62,555 nucleotides of DNA from contig SIBR01000020.1 in NCBI GenBank assembly GCA_009695065.1, positions 1 through 62,555 of the forward strand. Reading direction: 5' to 3'. The DNA comes from Opitutus sp. (GTDB taxonomy: Bacteria; Verrucomicrobiota; Verrucomicrobiae; Opitutales; Opitutaceae). Below the pieces are notes generated by a model. It was given only the letters and a program-made list of their open reading frames with translations. It did not search any database and was not told where the DNA came from. Each line of letters begins with the position of its first letter. Position 1 is the stretch's first letter. This document shows positions 6,792 to 15,735 of this stretch, piece after piece. Made by a program: the position numbers and the translations under genes.

Positions 6792-8279
6792 TCAATCGTC
6801 CCGGCGGATCACCGCCCGGCCGGCCATCGCACCGCGCACGAGTTCGCCGTCACGTACGACAAACGTGCCGTTCACGATCACGTGGGGAATGCCGCCCGAG
6901 GGCGTGGTCGGCGTCTCGAACGTCGCACGGTCGATCACCGTGGCAGGATTGAAAACGGTGAGATCGGCATCCGCGCCGACTGCGATCCGGCCCTTGGCCT
7001 TCATCACGGGCACAGAGCCTTCGAGCCGGCGGGCGGGCAGGATCGTCATCTTGGCCAGGGCGTCCATGAGCGGGAGGACCTTGCGCTCGCGGACGTAAAG
7101 GCCCAGCACGCGCGCGAAGGTGCCGGCGCCCCGGGGATGACCCGTGCCGTTGACGAAGGGCACGCCGTCGCTAGCGATCATCACGCCGGGATGGGCGACC
7201 GCCCGCGCCACGTTTTCATCCTTCATCATATACAGGATCACCCAGCCGCCCTGTTTGCGGTAGCGCTCAAAGCTCTCCCGCGTAAGCCGCTCGCCGGTCG
7301 CGGCCCATGCGAGATCGCCGTAGTCGATCCCGAGATTCGCCTGCCACCCCGGGTTGAACATCGCCGACTCCAGCATCGTGGACGCGGCGGTGTAGGGATA
7401 GACTTCCCCCGTCACATCCAGGCCGGCGGCGCGGCTGGCGTCGATCAGGGCCAGGACCTCGGGTAAATCGCCGATGCTGCTGCTCCCCACGTGCACCACA
7501 TGCAGCGCGGTGCCCGTCGTCTTGGCTGTCGCGATCGCCTCCTTGATGGCGCCGATGCCAAACGAGCGCGTGTGCACGAAGACCGGCACCTTGCGCTCCG
7601 CGGCCACAAGAAACATCGCTTCGATTTCCGTGGCGGCGGCGGCCGGCGTGTAGTTGATCCCGAAGCCCACGCCGAGGGCGCCGTCGTCGAGGCCGCGGCG
7701 GATCGCGTCGCTCATCGCCTTGAGCTCGGCCGGGCCCGCCGGCCGGTTGGCTCCCGCCGGGGTCGCGCCCAAGGCCGCGACGGCAGCACGGTTGATGGGC
7801 CAGTGCCCGATCTCGAGACCGGGATGAAAGGCGGCAAACCGGGCCGCCAGGTGGCTTACGGTTGCGCCATAGTTGATCGGCGCCTTCCCCTCCATGGCCC
7901 GATACCAGGGGGCCACGGGGTAAACTCCGACTTCCATCTCCAGCGCCGTGGTGACTCCGTCGCGGGCCTTGATCTGAAGATCACCGGTCGTCTGGCCGTG
8001 GGCGTGAAGATCGATAAAGCCCGGCGCGACCACGTGGCCGGAAACATCCACGACCGTGGCACCCGCCAAGGGGGTGGCGGAGATCGCCGCGATCTTGCCG
8101 GCAGTGATTCCGATGTGGCGGGGTGCATCGAGTCCCGTCGCGGGGTCCATCACGCGACCGCCGGCGAGGACGAGATCGTACGTTGGCGGATGCGTGCAAC
8201 TGGCGAGGAGGCCGGCGACAACGAGGAGCGTCAGGCCGGCGGCGGCACGGACAGCAAAAGTTCGGGAGACTGCGATCAT
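6792..8279 (-). CDS. D-aminoacylase-like amidohydrolase, lipoprotein
   Basis: The ATG at 8279 gives a lipoprotein signal with lipobox LLASC at about residues 24-28. The body is the amidohydrolase fold: DLVLAGGRVMDP at the start, the metal motif PGFIDLHAHG, then E in ALEMEVG, VHVGSSS, and SDG near the end. The segment HPRGAGTFARVLGLYVRE, followed by MDALAKMT-LPARRL, is typical of N-acyl-D-amino-acid deacylases. I expect removal of acyl groups from D-amino acids or a related amide at the outer face of a membrane. It is upstream of, and almost contiguous with, the metallophosphoesterase. Confidence 0.85.
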   Translation of the reverse strand: MIAVSRTFAVRAAAGLTLLVVAGLLASCTHPPTYDLVLAGGRVMDPATGLDAPRHIGITAGKIAAISATPLAGATVVDVSGHVVAPGFIDLHAHGQTTGDLQIKARDGVTTALEMEVGVYPVAPWYRAMEGKAPINYGATVSHLAARFAAFHPGLEIGHWPINRAAVAALGATPAGANRPAGPAELKAMSDAIRRGLDDGALGVGFGINYTPAAAATEIEAMFLVAAERKVPVFVHTRSFGIGAIKEAIATAKTTGTALHVVHVGSSSIGDLPEVLALIDASRAAGLDVTGEVYPYTAASTMLESAMFNPGWQANLGIDYGDLAWAATGERLTRESFERYRKQGGWVILYMMKDENVARAVAHPGVMIASDGVPFVNGTGHPRGAGTFARVLGLYVRERKVLPLMDALAKMTILPARRLEGSVPVMKAKGRIAVGADADLTVFNPATVIDRATFETPTTPSGGIPHVIVNGTFVVRDGELVRGAMAGRAVIRRDD

Positions 8280-8402
8280 GGGGTGGGGCGTTCGGACCGG
8301 CGCGACGAGAAAGCGTTTTCCCCACGCCCGTGGCAACGCAACCTTTTCCCGGACGGCGCCGCGGCAACGCGCCCGCCGTTTTGGTCGTTGCGGTGTCCGC
8401 CG

Positions 8403-8984
8403 GTGGCGCGAACGCTCGCTGCCGTGGCCGAACCGAGTTCACCCGCAGCACCGCCGGCCCCCGCCGCCAGCCCCGCCCGCACTTTCTGGCAGCGCCGCTT
8501 TCGTGATCCAATCATCGCCCAGCTTACGCAGGGCATCACACCGGAGAAAATCGCCCTCACCCTCGCCATCGGCAGCAGCTGTGCGCTCTTCCCGATCATC
8601 GGCACCACCACCCTCCTCTGCTTCCTCGTCGCCCTCCTCCTCCGGCTCAACCAACCCATTATCCAGCTCCTTAATCAGGTGCTCTGGCCCGTCCAGGTCT
8701 CCGCCATCTTTGCCTGCGTGCATATTGGCGAAGTCGTCACCGGCGCCCCCCGGGTCAGCTTCAGCCTGACCCGGATGAACCAGCTTTTCTGGGACAGCCC
8801 GGTGCAATTCTTCCACGAGTTCGGCGCCACCGTGTTCCACGCCGTCGTCGGCTGGACAATCGTCGCCCCGTTTTACATCGCAGCCGTCTACTACCTCACC
8901 CGGCCGATCCTGCGCACCGTCAACCGGCTCCGGACCGAAGCCGCCGTCAGGGCCGCGACCGGCCCCGACCACCCCACCCCGTAA
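8403..8984 (+). CDS. DUF2062 membrane protein
   Basis: After an Ala/Pro-rich N-terminus the protein has the DUF2062 core: LTQGITPEKIALTLAIG, a helix through FPIIGTTTLLCFLVALLLRLN, then QLLNQVLWPVQ and a last helix VVGWTIVAPFYIAAVYYL. The amphipathic P-I-A motif and two or three membrane segments fit this small inner-membrane family, whose role is unknown. There is no ATG; GTG at 8403 or 8424 is the likely start, and neither has a clear Shine-Dalgarno. It is transcribed divergently from the amidohydrolase. Confidence 0.75.
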   Translation: MARTLAAVAEPSSPAAPPAPAASPARTFWQRRFRDPIIAQLTQGITPEKIALTLAIGSSCALFPIIGTTTLLCFLVALLLRLNQPIIQLLNQVLWPVQVSAIFACVHIGEVVTGAPRVSFSLTRMNQLFWDSPVQFFHEFGATVFHAVVGWTIVAPFYIAAVYYLTRPILRTVNRLRTEAAVRAATGPDHPTP

Positions 8985-9163
8985 GAGCACTCGGGACAAC
9001 GCCCGGCGGCGACTTTCTCTCCCGGGCATCCATTCCCGGGTGCCGCGCGTAACACCGGAATCCATGAAACGCCCGCTGCACCGCGCCCAGTCTGCTCGCA
9101 CCCGCCTCGTGCCGGGCCCCGTCCCTCCCGAAGCAAGAGGGTGAGCCCGTTCTTCGCGCCGTC

Positions 9164-10174
9164 ATGATCGATTCCCTGCTGGAAAAAAATCTCCTGCCCG
9201 ACTGGCTGATCCGCAGCGGCATCCGCCGTCTCCTCGCCGGGCGCATCCGCGAGGAAACGGCGCGTTACGACCGCCCCGCGTATGTCGCCGACCTGAAGAC
9301 CCGCCCGCTGGCGGAGCAGACCGCTGCCGCTAACGAGCAGCACTACGAGGTGCCCACGCGCTTCTACCAGCTCTGTCTCGGCCGAAATCTAAAATACTCC
9401 GGCTGCCTCTACCCGACCGGCCGCGAGTCGCTCGATGAGGCCGAGGACGCGATGCTCGCGCTCTACGCCGAGCGCGCCCGGCTCGCCGACGGCCAGCACA
9501 TCCTCGAACTCGGTTGCGGCTGGGGCTCCCTCGCGCTCTACAACGCCAAAAAATTTCCCGCCGCGCAGATCACCGCGATCTCGAATTCCCGCACGCAAAA
9601 GGAGTACATCGACGCCGAGGCGAGGAAGCGCGGCCTCACCAACCTCCGGATCGTCACCGCTGACATCAACGGATTCGACATCGAGCCCGGCCGGTTCGAT
9701 CGCGTCGTATCCGTGGAGATGTTCGAGCATCTGAAAAACTACCAGCGGCTGTTCGCGAACATTGCCCGCTGGCTGAAACCCGGCGGCCTGCTGTTCACCC
9801 ACATCTTCTCGCACAGCCGCTTCAGCTACCATTTCGTCGCGCAGGGCCCGACCGACTGGATGAGCCGGCATTTCTTCACCGGCGGCCAGATGCCCGCGCA
9901 CGATCTGCTCCCGCATTTTCAGGACGACCTCAAACTCGTCTCCGAGTGGAAGGTCGACGGCACCCATTACCAAAAAACTGCCGAACACTGGCTGCAAAAC
10001 ATGGACCGGCACCGGGCCGAGATCATGCCACTCTTCGCCCAAACCTACGGCCCGGAGCAGGCGACCAAATGGTGGGCCTACTGGCGGGTGTTCTACCTGA
10101 GCTGCGCCGAACTCTGGGGCTACCGCGGCGGCGAGGAATGGCTCGTGAGCCACTACCTTTTTCGCAAACCCTGA
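9164..10174 (+). CDS. Cyclopropane-fatty-acid-synthase-like methyltransferase
   Basis: The 336-residue protein has EQHYEVPTRFYQL, then YSGCLYP, the SAM-binding motif ILELGCGWGSLALY, VSVEMFEHLKNY, and a C-terminal WRVFYLSCAELWGY. These are the blocks of the CFA/mycolic-acid cyclopropane synthase superfamily. It lacks the N-terminal lipid-binding extension of classical Cfa, so a soluble class close to plant coclaurine-N-methyltransferase-like enzymes is more likely. It may act on unsaturated fatty acyl chains or a small amine. It is followed closely by a TPR gene. Confidence 0.85.
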   Translation: MIDSLLEKNLLPDWLIRSGIRRLLAGRIREETARYDRPAYVADLKTRPLAEQTAAANEQHYEVPTRFYQLCLGRNLKYSGCLYPTGRESLDEAEDAMLALYAERARLADGQHILELGCGWGSLALYNAKKFPAAQITAISNSRTQKEYIDAEARKRGLTNLRIVTADINGFDIEPGRFDRVVSVEMFEHLKNYQRLFANIARWLKPGGLLFTHIFSHSRFSYHFVAQGPTDWMSRHFFTGGQMPAHDLLPHFQDDLKLVSEWKVDGTHYQKTAEHWLQNMDRHRAEIMPLFAQTYGPEQATKWWAYWRVFYLSCAELWGYRGGEEWLVSHYLFRKP

Positions 10175-10187
10175 CCAATCCGTCGTC

Positions 10188-10982
10188 GTGCCTGCGCCAT
10201 CGACCGTTTCATCACCGCACCCGTCCGGGCTCTGCCGGCTCACCGCGCTCGCCATTTTATTGACCGCCACTTTGCGGTCCGCGACCGGCACCGACGTCGA
10301 AGCCACGCTGGCCGCCGCCCACGCCGCCCAGGATGGACTCGATTCCCGCCGCGCCCTTGAGCTCTACCTCGCCGCGGATCGCGCCCGGCCCAACGACGCC
10401 CGCATCCTGCAGAAAATCGCGCGGCAATACTCCGACCTCGTCGTCGATCTCCCCACCGACGAGGCCCGCCGCCGTTACGCGCAAAGCGCCCTCGATTACT
10501 CGCTGCGCGCCGTCGCCCTCGATCCGCGCAACCCCGAAAACGTCCTCTCGCTGGCTATCTCGCACGGCAAACTCGCCGTCTACAGCGACCTCAAGACCCG
10601 CATCCAATACTCGCGGTTCGTGCGGGAGGAGGCCGAGCGCGCCCTCGCGCTCGATCCGCGCTACGCTTGGGCCCACCACGTCCTCGGCCGCTGGCACTAC
10701 GAAGTCGCCACGCTCGGCGCCACGGCCCGCATCTTCGTCCGCCTTTTCTACGGCGGCCTGCCCGCCGCCTCGACCGCCGCCGCCGTGCAGGCGCTCCAGC
10801 GCGCCGTCGAACTCGAACCCGACGAAATCGCCCATCAGCTCGAACTCGGGTTCGCCCTCGCCGCCGATGGCCAGAAGGAAAAGGCCCGGACCCAGTTTGA
10901 AAAAAGCCTCGCGCTCCCGTCGCGCCGCAAACACGACGACATCGCCAAGACCCGCGGCCGCGCCGCCCTCGCCAACCTCTGA
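10188..10982 (+). CDS. Exported TPR protein (RMD-like)
   Basis: The GTG at 10188 lies 13 bases after the methyltransferase stop and gives a signal peptide (CRLTALAILLTATLRSATG). The rest is TPR-like: RRALELYLAADRARPNDARIL, AVALDPRNPENVLSLAIS, ERALALDPRYAWAHHVLGRWHYEV and AVELEPDEIAHQLELGFAL. The LDPRYAWAHH--GRWHYEVA segment resembles the eukaryotic-like regulator-of-microtubule-dynamics group. Function is unknown; protein-protein scaffolding in the periplasm is likely. Spacing suggests cotranscription with the methyltransferase. Confidence 0.75.
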   Translation: MPAPSTVSSPHPSGLCRLTALAILLTATLRSATGTDVEATLAAAHAAQDGLDSRRALELYLAADRARPNDARILQKIARQYSDLVVDLPTDEARRRYAQSALDYSLRAVALDPRNPENVLSLAISHGKLAVYSDLKTRIQYSRFVREEAERALALDPRYAWAHHVLGRWHYEVATLGATARIFVRLFYGGLPAASTAAAVQALQRAVELEPDEIAHQLELGFALAADGQKEKARTQFEKSLALPSRRKHDDIAKTRGRAALANL

Positions 10983-11012
10983 AAGCCGGGCGTGACCGGC
11001 GGCGGGCAAGGC

Positions 11013-11744
11013 CTACGAGTCCATCTTCGCGCCAATAAGTCCGATCCGCCGGGCATACTGGATCAGGTCGTCATTGTCCCGCGCCGCGGATTTCTCGAGC
11101 AGCGCCGCCCGCAGTTTGGCAGCCGACCAAACGGACAAGTGGAGTACCCCGGCCGCTTCCTTGATCGGCAGGCCGTTGATGAGAGCCACCAGCAGGTCCA
11201 CCTCCCGCTTGCTCACTTCCTCCGTCGTAAGCTTCGACCACTTTTTCAAGGCGCAGAGACCGAGCATTCGCCGGGGCCCATCGCTGAAATAGATCCCCCC
11301 GGCGGCGATCCGCTGGATGGCGAGACCGATGGTTTGCAGCGAATCCGTTTTCTCCACGAAACCGCGCGCCCCCAACTCGGCCGCTAGCACGACCGCGTGG
11401 GCGCTGGCGTGGGCGCTCAAGATCAGCACGGCGGGCCCGTTCGGCAGCTTGGCCAGGTCCTGCAGGATGGCCAGGCCGCCGGTGCCCTCGAGCATCAGGT
11501 CGAGCACGACGAGATCCACCTCGCCGGCCGCGGCGGCGGCCATGAGCCGGTCGTGATCCGGGGAGTTTCCGACCATCGCAATCGCCGGCAGCGTCCTCAG
11601 GTACTCGGCGAGGAGCTGGCGGAAGATTTCCTGGTCCTCCACGAGCCACACGCGAAGTTCCTTCGGTGTTGCGGGCAAGGCGGGCCCGTCCGGGGCCGCA
11701 GCCAGGTCGGACGGGGAGTGAGAATCGAGCGTTTCGGTGCACAT
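11013..11744 (-). CDS. LuxR/NarL-type response regulator
   Basis: From the ATG at 11744 the protein is 243 residues. The receiver domain has the acidic pair E36-D37 (VWLVEDQE), the phosphorylatable D82 (VVLDLML), S/T in LILSAHAS and the late Lys in FVEKTDS. The C-terminal domain reads LTTEEVSKREVDLLVALING, then LPIKEAAGVLHLSVWSAAKL, a LuxR-type helix-turn-helix with some drift from consensus. No histidine kinase is nearby, so it is an orphan within this window. It converges with the TPR gene, and its upstream region holds an unusual C7G7 palindrome. Confidence 0.85.
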   Translation of the reverse strand: MCTETLDSHSPSDLAAAPDGPALPATPKELRVWLVEDQEIFRQLLAEYLRTLPAIAMVGNSPDHDRLMAAAAAGEVDLVVLDLMLEGTGGLAILQDLAKLPNGPAVLILSAHASAHAVVLAAELGARGFVEKTDSLQTIGLAIQRIAAGGIYFSDGPRRMLGLCALKKWSKLTTEEVSKREVDLLVALINGLPIKEAAGVLHLSVWSAAKLRAALLEKSAARDNDDLIQYARRIGLIGAKMDS

Positions 11745-12173
11745 GGTTGGACGGATCACAAACGTTGGAAATGAATCATAAAATACACGACCAACCCGGC
11801 TCCCGCCATGCGTAGTTCCTGCGACAATTGGAAAACGACGCCGGCACGGCCAGCGTCCGAAAGCCGCCCGCCCCCCCGGGGGGGCGGGGGGGAGCGATAT
11901 CAGCGCCGCTGAAGTCCGGTATAATCCCTTAGTCCGCCTCAAGTCTTGCGTGCCCCGAGTCATTCTGTCGCGAGTTCAAGAAACACGAATCCCCCGGCTG
12001 CCCGGGGCGTTTTCGCGGCGCATGCCGCGGCGGAAGTAACGGCGATCCCGAAAGCCGGACGAAGCGCTCGCACTCCGAGTGGCGGCGCCGGACGGAGCGC
12101 GGCGGAAATTGCCTGCTGACGGCCCCCGGACCGGGTGCTCGTCGCACGGACGTTTTCCGTTTCCCGTTACGCC
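11745..12173. other. 429-base divergent intergenic region
   Basis: The region separates the response regulator and the trpB-like gene, which diverge. It holds a 22-base perfect GC palindrome at 11867-11888 and a TATAAT at 11920-11925 on the plus strand, but no matching -35 box at 17 bases. Several arginine-rich frames cross it; none has a recognisable product. No tRNA or riboswitch fold was seen. Confidence 0.5.
11867..11888. repeat. Perfect 22-base palindrome with C7G7 core
   Basis: CCCG followed by seven C, seven G and CGGG forms a loopless perfect palindrome, about 120 bases upstream of the response-regulator start. It is too GC-rich and lacks a T-run to be a usual terminator. It could block polymerase, form a cruciform or be an operator. 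The homopolymers also make this a place where base counts may be wrong. Confidence 0.7.
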
Positions 12174-13500
12174 ATGAGCCAACACCCCCAATTCCTGCTT
12201 CGTGCGGAGGAAATGCCGACGCACTGGTGCAACCTGCTGGCGGATTTTTCGGAACCGCTGCCCCCGCCGCTGCATCCCGGCACGCGCGAGCCGGTCACGC
12301 CCGACCTGATGACGGCGATGTTTCCGGAAAGCCTCGTGGCGCAAGAAATGAGCGCGGAGCGGATGATCAAGATTCCGTCGGAGGTGCGCGAGGTCTACGC
12401 GCTCTACCGTCCCACGCCGCTGTTGCGCGCCGTGCGGCTCGAGAAGGCGCTGCAGACGCCCGCGCACATCTACTACAAATACGAAGGCGGCAGCCCCGCC
12501 GGCAGCCACAAGCCCAACACCGCGATCCCGCAGGCCTACTACAACAAAATCGCCGGCACCAAGCGCCTCGCCACCGAAACCGGCGCGGGCCAGTAGGGCT
12601 CGTCGCTGGCGTTTGCGTGCAGCGTGTTTGGACTCGAGTGCAACATTTACATGGTGAAGGTGAGCTTCCACCAGAAGCCCTACCGCCGGGCTGCTCATGC
12701 AGACCTACGGCGCCACCGTGCACGCCAGCCCGAGCCCGGAAACGGAATTCGGCCGCAAGGTGCTCGCCGCGGATCCGCACAGCAACGGCAGCCTCGGCAT
12801 CGCGATCAGCGAGGCGATCGAGGACACGATGAAGAATCCCGGCACGAAATACGCGCTGGGCAGCGTGCTCAACCACGTGTGCCTCCACCAGTCCGTCATC
12901 GGCCTGGAGGCGATCAAGCAGATGGCGATGGCGGGCGAGGAGCCGGCCATCGTCATCGGCTGCGCGGGCGGCGGCAGCAATTTCGCCGGCCTCGCGTTTC
13001 CGTTCGTGCAGAAAAAAATTACGGAAGGGAAAAACTACCGCATCATCGCCGTCGAGCCCGCGTCGTGCCCGTCGCTCACCCAGGGCGAGCTGCGCTACGA
13101 TTTCGGCGACACCGCGGAAACCACGCCGCTCATGATGATGCACACGCTCGGCCACACCTTCATGCCGCCGAGCATCCACGCCGGCGGCCTCCGCTACCAC
13201 GGCATGGCCCCGATGGTGAGCCACTGCAAAAAGCTCGGCCTGATCGACGCCGTCGCCGTGCCGCAATTGAAGGTGTTCCAGTCCGCCGTTCAGTTCGCCC
13301 GCACCGAGGGCATCGTGCCCGCGCCCGAGTCGTCGCACGCCATCGCGGTGGCAATCGACGAGGCGATCAAGTGCCGGGACGAAAACCGCAAGAAGGTCAT
13401 CGTCTTCAATCTCAGCGGCAACGGCCTGCTCGACCTCGCCGCCTACGACACCTACCTGTCAGGCAACATGCACGAGACCGACACCGGGGACGCCGACTGA
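12174..13500 (+). pseudogene. trpB: Tryptophan synthase beta chain (TrpB2-type) with two lesions
   Basis: The frame from 12174 has [20 protein letters not shown], the PLP-lysine motif GSHKPN and ETGAGQ. It then meets TAG at 12594-12596 where TrpB2 has Trp (GAGQWG). Translation past it continues correctly (SSLAFACSVFGL) to KPYRR, where one extra G near 12688-12690 shifts frame. The rest, [13 protein letters not shown] to the stop at 13500, is in the new frame with [12 protein letters not shown] (phosphate loop) intact. Both lesions are single-base and everything else is conserved, so this is either very recent decay or sequence error. The enzyme would join indole and serine. No trpA is nearby, as is usual for TrpB2. 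Confidence 0.85.
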
Positions 13501-13505
13501 CACAG

Positions 13506-13530
13506 GCGGGCGGCGCGGCGCTCCGCCCGC
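13506..13530. terminator. Hairpin between convergent genes
   Basis: GCGGGCG at 13506-13512 pairs with CGCCCGC at 13524-13530 across an 11-base loop. It lies between the trpB-like stop and the nitrilase stop. No T-run follows on either strand, so it is only a candidate bidirectional terminator. Confidence 0.4.
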
Positions 13531-13537
13531 GGATCCG

Positions 13538-14419
13538 TCACTCCGCCCCAAGCTTCGCGGCCCGCTTCGCCTGCCGGCGCACGGTCCGCACCATCTCGCG
13601 CCAGTGCGGCGCCAGGAAACGCGGATGCTCGAGGCTTTCCTTGGCGTACTTGCCCGTGGCCTGGCGCAGATCGAGATCGCCCACGAGGACGACCTCGTCG
13701 CGGTGATTCGCCAACCGCAGAACCTTGCCGTCGGGCGCCACGATCTTCGAATCGCCCGCCGACCACCTGCCGCCGTGCTGGCGGCCGGCGGAGTTGGCGA
13801 AGACGTAGTAGATCGCGTTTTCGAACGCCCGCACCGCGATCCCGTCTTTGCCGCCGCGCTTGCGGCGCGAGACCGCGAGCGAGTCGAGCCCCGCGTTGGG
13901 ATGAAACAGCACCCGGGCTCCGGCCATCACGGCCAGCCGCACCAATTCCGGATAACGCCGCTCGTGGCAAATGATCGCGGTCGCCGGCACGCCATCGAGT
14001 TCGAATAAAGCGATGGCGTTGCCCGGCGTGAAGAACCGCCGGTCATCCGGCGTCAGCTGGCACTTGGCGTAGCACTGCACGACCCGGCCCGCCCGGTCGA
14101 ACACGACGAGGCAATTGCGCCAGCGCCCGCCCCGAAAAACCGGGGAGCCCACGAGGAGGTTGATCCGATGCCGCGCCGCGAGGTCCGCCACCGTCCGCAG
14201 GGCCGCCCGGATTTTCGCCGGCTGCAAGGGTGCGAACTCACCGCCATACCCGGTGATGGCGCACTCCGGAAACAAGACGACATCGGCCGCGCGGTGCGCG
14301 GCGCGCCGGACCGCCCGTTCGATTTTCCGGAGATTCTCCGCGATCGTCGCGCCGAACGTCATCTGCACCGCAGCCACTCTCCAGCGGACGGGCGGGGACG
14401 AAACGGGTTTTCGGCGCAT
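13538..14419 (-). CDS. Carbon-nitrogen hydrolase (nitrilase superfamily)
   Basis: The ATG at 14419 gives 293 residues with the catalytic triad in order: E in DVVLFPECAITGYG, K in AKCQLTPDD, and C in AIICHERRYPE. These are the Glu-Lys-Cys residues of amidases and nitrilases; the general Y-A-K and C-E-RYPE context favours an amidase or carbamoylase. The protein has no signal peptide. The start lies 20 bases downstream of the stop of the Gfo/Idh gene on the same strand, so the two are probably one transcript. A longer frame exists upstream but overlaps that gene and is rejected. Confidence 0.85.
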   Translation of the reverse strand: MRRKPVSSPPVRWRVAAVQMTFGATIAENLRKIERAVRRAAHRAADVVLFPECAITGYGGEFAPLQPAKIRAALRTVADLAARHRINLLVGSPVFRGGRWRNCLVVFDRAGRVVQCYAKCQLTPDDRRFFTPGNAIALFELDGVPATAIICHERRYPELVRLAVMAGARVLFHPNAGLDSLAVSRRKRGGKDGIAVRAFENAIYYVFANSAGRQHGGRWSAGDSKIVAPDGKVLRLANHRDEVVLVGDLDLRQATGKYAKESLEHPRFLAPHWREMVRTVRRQAKRAAKLGAE

Positions 14420-14439
14420 GACCAGTCGGACGGCGTGGC

Positions 14440-15594
14440 TCAAACCGCCAGCGGATGCGCCCGATTTTTCAAGGGAAACTCGACCTCGCTCCGCGAGAGC
14501 CCGGCGGCGAAGACCGCATGAATCATCTCCAGCGACTTCATCGCCGCGCGCCCGCCGCACACCGGTTCCCGCTTTTCGGCGATGGCGGCCAGCCAGTCGT
14601 CGACCACGCGCCCGTTCGCCACCTTCAACGCATCCGCGGCGGAAAGCGCCTTCGCTGCCGGAGTCATTTCCAGCGGTCGCCATTGATCGCCCTCGCGCAA
14701 AAAAATCTTCGGCGAAAAGTCGTTCAGGAACCGCGCGGTGCCGCGGCTGCCGATCAACTCCATCCCCATGGGGCCGTCCGCCGCCGCGCGACCGGCCCGG
14801 CTCGCGTAACGCACGGTGACGCCACTCTTGAGCGTGAAGGTCGCCTCGACGTCGTCGCCCACGACCGGGCCGATGTCCTCCGTCGGGGCGCGCACATCCG
14901 CCGGCCCGATCTCGCGCCCGTCCTGCAAAATGCGGGCGCGACAGGACTGCGGATCTCCCGCGAAAAACCGCACGAGGTCGAACTGGTGGGTGCCGAGCAC
15001 CACCATGTCCTCGCCGCCGCCGCGCCGGTCCTGTTTGCCGTGCACGCGAATCTCGCGCAGATCGCCGATCAGGCCGTCGTCCAACCGCCGCTTGATTTGC
15101 AGGGTGCCCGGCACCAGCCGCGTCTGGTGGGCAACCGCGATTCTCCGTCCGGCACGATCAGCCTGCCGCAACAAGTCGTCGGCCTCGGCCAGCGTGCGCG
15201 TGAACGGCTTCTCGCAATAGACATGCGCCCCGACCGCCAGCGCCGCGCTGACCATCGCGTGGTGTTGATCGGTCCAGCGCGGTGCGACCGACACCAGTTC
15301 CGGACGCTCGCGTTCGAGCATCTCGCGATAGTCGGCATACGCCCGGCGCGCCCTGGTGCGTTCCCGGGCCTTGGCCAGGCCCGCCGCATCAGAATCCGCC
15401 ACCGCGACAAGCTCGATCCCGGAGCGGCCCGCAAAAAGCACGTCGAGGCCATGCCCGTAGTTGCCCCGGCCGGTATGACCGATGACCGCCGCCTTCCGCA
15501 CCGGCGTGGCCGCGGCCGCATTCAACCGCGGGTGCACTCCGGCCGCGAGTCCCGCCAGACCGATCGTGTGCTGAAGAAATTTGCGCCGCTTCAT
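14440..15594 (-). CDS. Tat-exported Gfo/Idh/MocA oxidoreductase
   Basis: The ATG at 15594 gives MKRRKFLQHTIGLAGLAAG, a Tat signal. The Rossmann domain follows with AAVIGHTGRGNYGHGLD (a variant G-G--G), VAVADSD, and the conserved EKPFTRTLAEAD, whose EKP lysine is the catalytic residue of the family. The C-terminal domain has GGGEDMVVLGTHQFDLVRFF, with the usual H in a G-H--D context. It should oxidise or reduce a sugar or cyclitol with bound NAD(P), probably in the periplasm. It precedes the nitrilase and is divergent from the isomerase gene at 15736. Confidence 0.88.
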   Translation of the reverse strand: MKRRKFLQHTIGLAGLAAGVHPRLNAAAATPVRKAAVIGHTGRGNYGHGLDVLFAGRSGIELVAVADSDAAGLAKARERTRARRAYADYREMLERERPELVSVAPRWTDQHHAMVSAALAVGAHVYCEKPFTRTLAEADDLLRQADRAGRRIAVAHQTRLVPGTLQIKRRLDDGLIGDLREIRVHGKQDRRGGGEDMVVLGTHQFDLVRFFAGDPQSCRARILQDGREIGPADVRAPTEDIGPVVGDDVEATFTLKSGVTVRYASRAGRAAADGPMGMELIGSRGTARFLNDFSPKIFLREGDQWRPLEMTPAAKALSAADALKVANGRVVDDWLAAIAEKREPVCGGRAAMKSLEMIHAVFAAGLSRSEVEFPLKNRAHPLAV

Positions 15595-15735
15595 GCTGGG
15601 GTGGCCGGCACGACGATCCAACGTCGCACCGGAATGTCGCCAGCCAGAAGCGGCCGGTCCAAGCCGTCAAGGCGGGCGGCGAGGGCAAACCCAGACGCAG
15701 ATTGATTCTCCCCCGGCGTCCGCTAGGACTCGTGC

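Noticed and set aside
7491..8402. N-terminal 304 codons of the long plus-strand frame before DUF2062
   Set aside because: They are the opposite strand of the D-aminoacylase-like gene; the DUF2062 protein starts at a GTG near 8403-8424.
11920..11925. TATAAT as a promoter for the trpB-like gene
   Set aside because: No -35 match at 16-18 bases, and it lies about 250 bases upstream of the gene. A similar TATAAT occurs near 2590 without an obvious gene.
12594..12596. TAG as a recoded sense codon (trpB and the adaptor both have in-frame TAG)
   Set aside because: TAG ends several intact genes here (1562-2023, uxaC, uxaE), and both affected genes also have a frameshift. Plain lesion or error is simpler.
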